Positions 62,121 to 64,000 of a stretch of 64,000 nt of DNA are shown one piece after another. The stretch is taken from assembly GCF_000328475.2 (NCBI RefSeq), contig NC_026486.1, positions 124,001-188,000 of the forward strand, in the 5' to 3' direction. The stretch is from Mycosarcoma maydis. Its lineage: Eukaryota; Basidiomycota; Ustilaginomycetes; Ustilaginales. A model generated the notes under the pieces. It saw nothing but the letters and a program-made list of their open reading frames with translations. It had not been told where the DNA came from and ran no database searches. Position 1 is the stretch's first letter; each line of letters opens with the position of its first letter. Made by a program: the position numbers and the translations under genes.

Positions 62121-63476
62121 TCAGAAAGTGGACTCCTTGCCGAAACGACAAAGGTAGGATTCCCAATGACCAAAGTAGTCGTTGGATTGCGAGGCGGAAG
62201 AGGCTGGCTGACGAGGCGCGATGCGTAGCGGAGCGTGCGGTGCAAGTTGAGGTTTGCAGACGTAGTCAGAGTGTGGCGAGGGGGGCGAGTGGATGAGTTG
62301 TCCATAGGCGTTTCGTGCTGGTGACTGTGGCGGGGTGGCGACCGCATGTTGGAGCTCGTGCTTGTGGCTGGCTTGGGCGCGAGTAAAGTCGATCACTGCC
62401 GACAGCGTGGCCGAAGGAGAGAGGTGCGTGTGGCGCTGCACTTGCGTGTTGACCACATTGCGCGCCCAACGAGAAACACGACACGTCGACGAGCGTTGGC
62501 TACGTTCAAGCGGTGCTTCTGGTGTCAAAGGCGAGTGGTCTTCGTCCGAAAAAGCCATCGCTTGCGAGTCTGTCGCAAACGCATGCATGGAACAACGCGA
62601 GAGCGGCGCGGCTGCTTTGGGCAAAGTGCGCTGCTCTTCGTCCTGCGCCGACTTGCCAGCAAGTGCATAGGGCGAGGGGTTGCAGAGCGACAGCATGCGC
62701 GCGCCTGTGTGGTCCAGCTGATGGTCGATGATGGGCCAGAAGCGCTGTTGTTCGGGTGTACGCTTGGCATGCAGCTCATCGTACGTTTCGACCATGTGCG
62801 GTTTGAATGCCGCTGCACCGGAAAAGTGTGACCAGCCAATAGGGGCAGTGCGCGTGGCAGAGAGCAGACGAAGCTCTGGAAGCACCTCGGTTCTCGTCGA
62901 GTTGTTGTGTTCAGCTGTGATCAGCGCAGGGGTACGAGCACAGCCGGAAGCGTCCTCGTTGGCATGTATCGACGAATCTGGTGTCAGCTGACGTTGACGG
63001 CGCTGGTGTTGGCGAGCCGCGCGCCACGGAGCAACCAAAGACGCATTGGACGCGATCGAGCTACGACGAGTGCTGAGCGAGCTCGGCAGGCCCCAACGGC
63101 GCTTTCGGCGAGCGTGAGCAACAGCCATTCGAACGCTTTTCTTGCGACGACGGGCCAAGATCATATCGGCTTCAGAGAGACGCCTCTTGCAAGCCAGGTT
63201 TGGTCTGACCATGCAGCCGACACGAGCAGCCAATGTGGGCGACGACGTGGTTTGGCGCTCAAATCGATCGACGTCGTTGCACCAAAAGCTAGTACTCGAT
63301 GCGGAAGCCTGTCTAGCGGAACCGACGCATGCTGAACGAGGACAGCTCGACTCGCTCGTGGGTGGCAAAGGGAGAGTGGAGCTCCGCCTGCGTTGTCCTG
63401 CTGAAAGCGACACAGGAAGCTGTGTGAGGGTAGCGCTAGACGAGGCGCTGGGTGATAGGTGGGCAAGTGTCTGCAT
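62121..63476 (-). CDS. Ser/Arg-rich protein of unknown function
   Basis: An intronless frame of 451 codons from ATG 63476. I do not recognise a family. It is Ser, Ala and Arg rich and mostly disordered. A strongly basic patch near 105-130 (MILARRRKKSVRMAVAHARR) could be a nuclear localisation signal. The segment near 215-265 (TAPIGWSHFSGAAAFKPHMV, ETYDELHAKRTPEQQRFWPI) is the most ordered and may be the conserved core. SP/TP sites (SPLTPEAP, HSPPSPHSD) occur in the C-terminal third. The end is WESYLCRFGKESTF. The gene call rests on length and on the absence of a better frame on the other strand. Confidence 0.6.
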   Translation of the reverse strand: MQTLAHLSPSASSSATLTQLPVSLSAGQRRRSSTLPLPPTSESSCPRSACVGSARQASASSTSFWCNDVDRFERQTTSSPTLAARVGCMVRPNLACKRRLSEADMILARRRKKSVRMAVAHARRKRRWGLPSSLSTRRSSIASNASLVAPWRAARQHQRRQRQLTPDSSIHANEDASGCARTPALITAEHNNSTRTEVLPELRLLSATRTAPIGWSHFSGAAAFKPHMVETYDELHAKRTPEQQRFWPIIDHQLDHTGARMLSLCNPSPYALAGKSAQDEEQRTLPKAAAPLSRCSMHAFATDSQAMAFSDEDHSPLTPEAPLERSQRSSTCRVSRWARNVVNTQVQRHTHLSPSATLSAVIDFTRAQASHKHELQHAVATPPQSPARNAYGQLIHSPPSPHSDYVCKPQLAPHAPLRIAPRQPASSASQSNDYFGHWESYLCRFGKESTF

Positions 63477-64000
63477 TGTGGTGTGTATAGGGTGATGGAC
63501 GGATGATGGATAGGGCTCAAGCACGAGCGCGAGCGCGAGCTCTAGCACTTGCACCTGCACCTGGCTGAGCAGGAGGATAAAGACGAGCAAGAGCAAGAGT
63601 GAATGCGGCTGTCAGAGGTGACCAGGTCGTATGGTAAAATCAAGCACTCGCCACGGGAGCCGCGCTGGAGAGGAGAACGCTGGTTGATCAACGATCAGAA
63701 ACAGACCCACGTAGTGACCGACTGAGCCGATGTAGCGTGTATATATCGAGAGCAGGTCGGTGGGGCTGATGATGATGGTGATGTAGGAAAGCGACCCGTC
63801 GGTTGAAGAAATGGGGGGTATTGAGGTTATTCAGCCTTCTATTTCGGCAGTCGACCGAGATGGCAGAGTTGACCCATATACCTCATGACACAAGAGAGCA
63901 GCCGTCAAGACAAGAAGCAGCTGCCACGCATCACCATGAAAACGAAAAAGAAACAAAGCAAAATGCTATTCAGGACGCACTCACTCCACAACGATCCTCA
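63477..64000. promoter_or_regulatory. Upstream region of the last gene, to window end
   Basis: 524 bp with no gene. A GCGAGCGCGAGC tandem run lies near 63520-63540 and TATATATCG near 63739. The window ends in non-coding sequence. Confidence 0.45.

Overview
This is nuclear DNA of a basidiomycete fungus, most likely a smut of the Ustilaginales close to Ustilago or Sporisorium. The gene set is plainly fungal: RFC1, RGP1, a BET bromodomain protein, a Dbf2/Sid2 kinase, SPC25, a Cdc11-type septin, FAP7, and a ferrochelatase that carries a C-terminal iron-sulfur ligand set. Most genes are long and intronless. The rest have a few short introns (about 80-145 nt) with GTAAGT/GTGAGT donors. Intergenic DNA is peppered with copies of a short palindromic motif (ATTCGTGATT / AATCACGAAT). 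The species call is an inference from protein and intron style; no marker gene settles it.

Layout. 1-18.8 kb holds housekeeping genes: a Ser/Pro-rich unknown, RFC1, RGP1, a steryl-ester-hydrolase-like lipase, a BET protein and a coiled-coil membrane protein. 18.8-25.9 kb is a 7 kb gene-poor island. It holds a decayed LINE RNase H, a family of small foldback elements, a perfect 366-bp inverted repeat around a ribosomal protein S0 pseudogene fragment, and older copies of the same repeat broken by the short motif. 25.9-36 kb has a fructosamine kinase with micro-exons, a stand-alone Tom1/HUWE1-type HECT ligase head to head with a UBE2W-type E2, ferrochelatase, an Snc-type v-SNARE and a MAPEG protein. 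37-53 kb has the Dbf2-type kinase, SPC25, a single-ORF fusion of short-form RNase Z with thiamine pyrophosphokinase, the septin, FAP7, a possible small secreted protein, nitronate monooxygenase, a NAA38-like Lsm protein, a multi-exon unknown and a nitrilase. 54-64 kb has a 1,660-residue ABCA transporter, a DUF676 lipase and one unknown.

The genes do not form one pathway; the arrangement is ordinary fungal gene order with many divergent pairs sharing a promoter region. The least ordinary items are the RNase Z-TPK fusion, the 3-nt and 8-nt exons of the fructosamine kinase gene, the truncated Tom1-type ligase, and the repeat island, where paralogous repeat copies record how the ATTCGTGATT motif inserts. 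Exon borders were placed by hand from splice consensus, reading frame and family conservation. Every spliced model given here sums to a whole number of codons.
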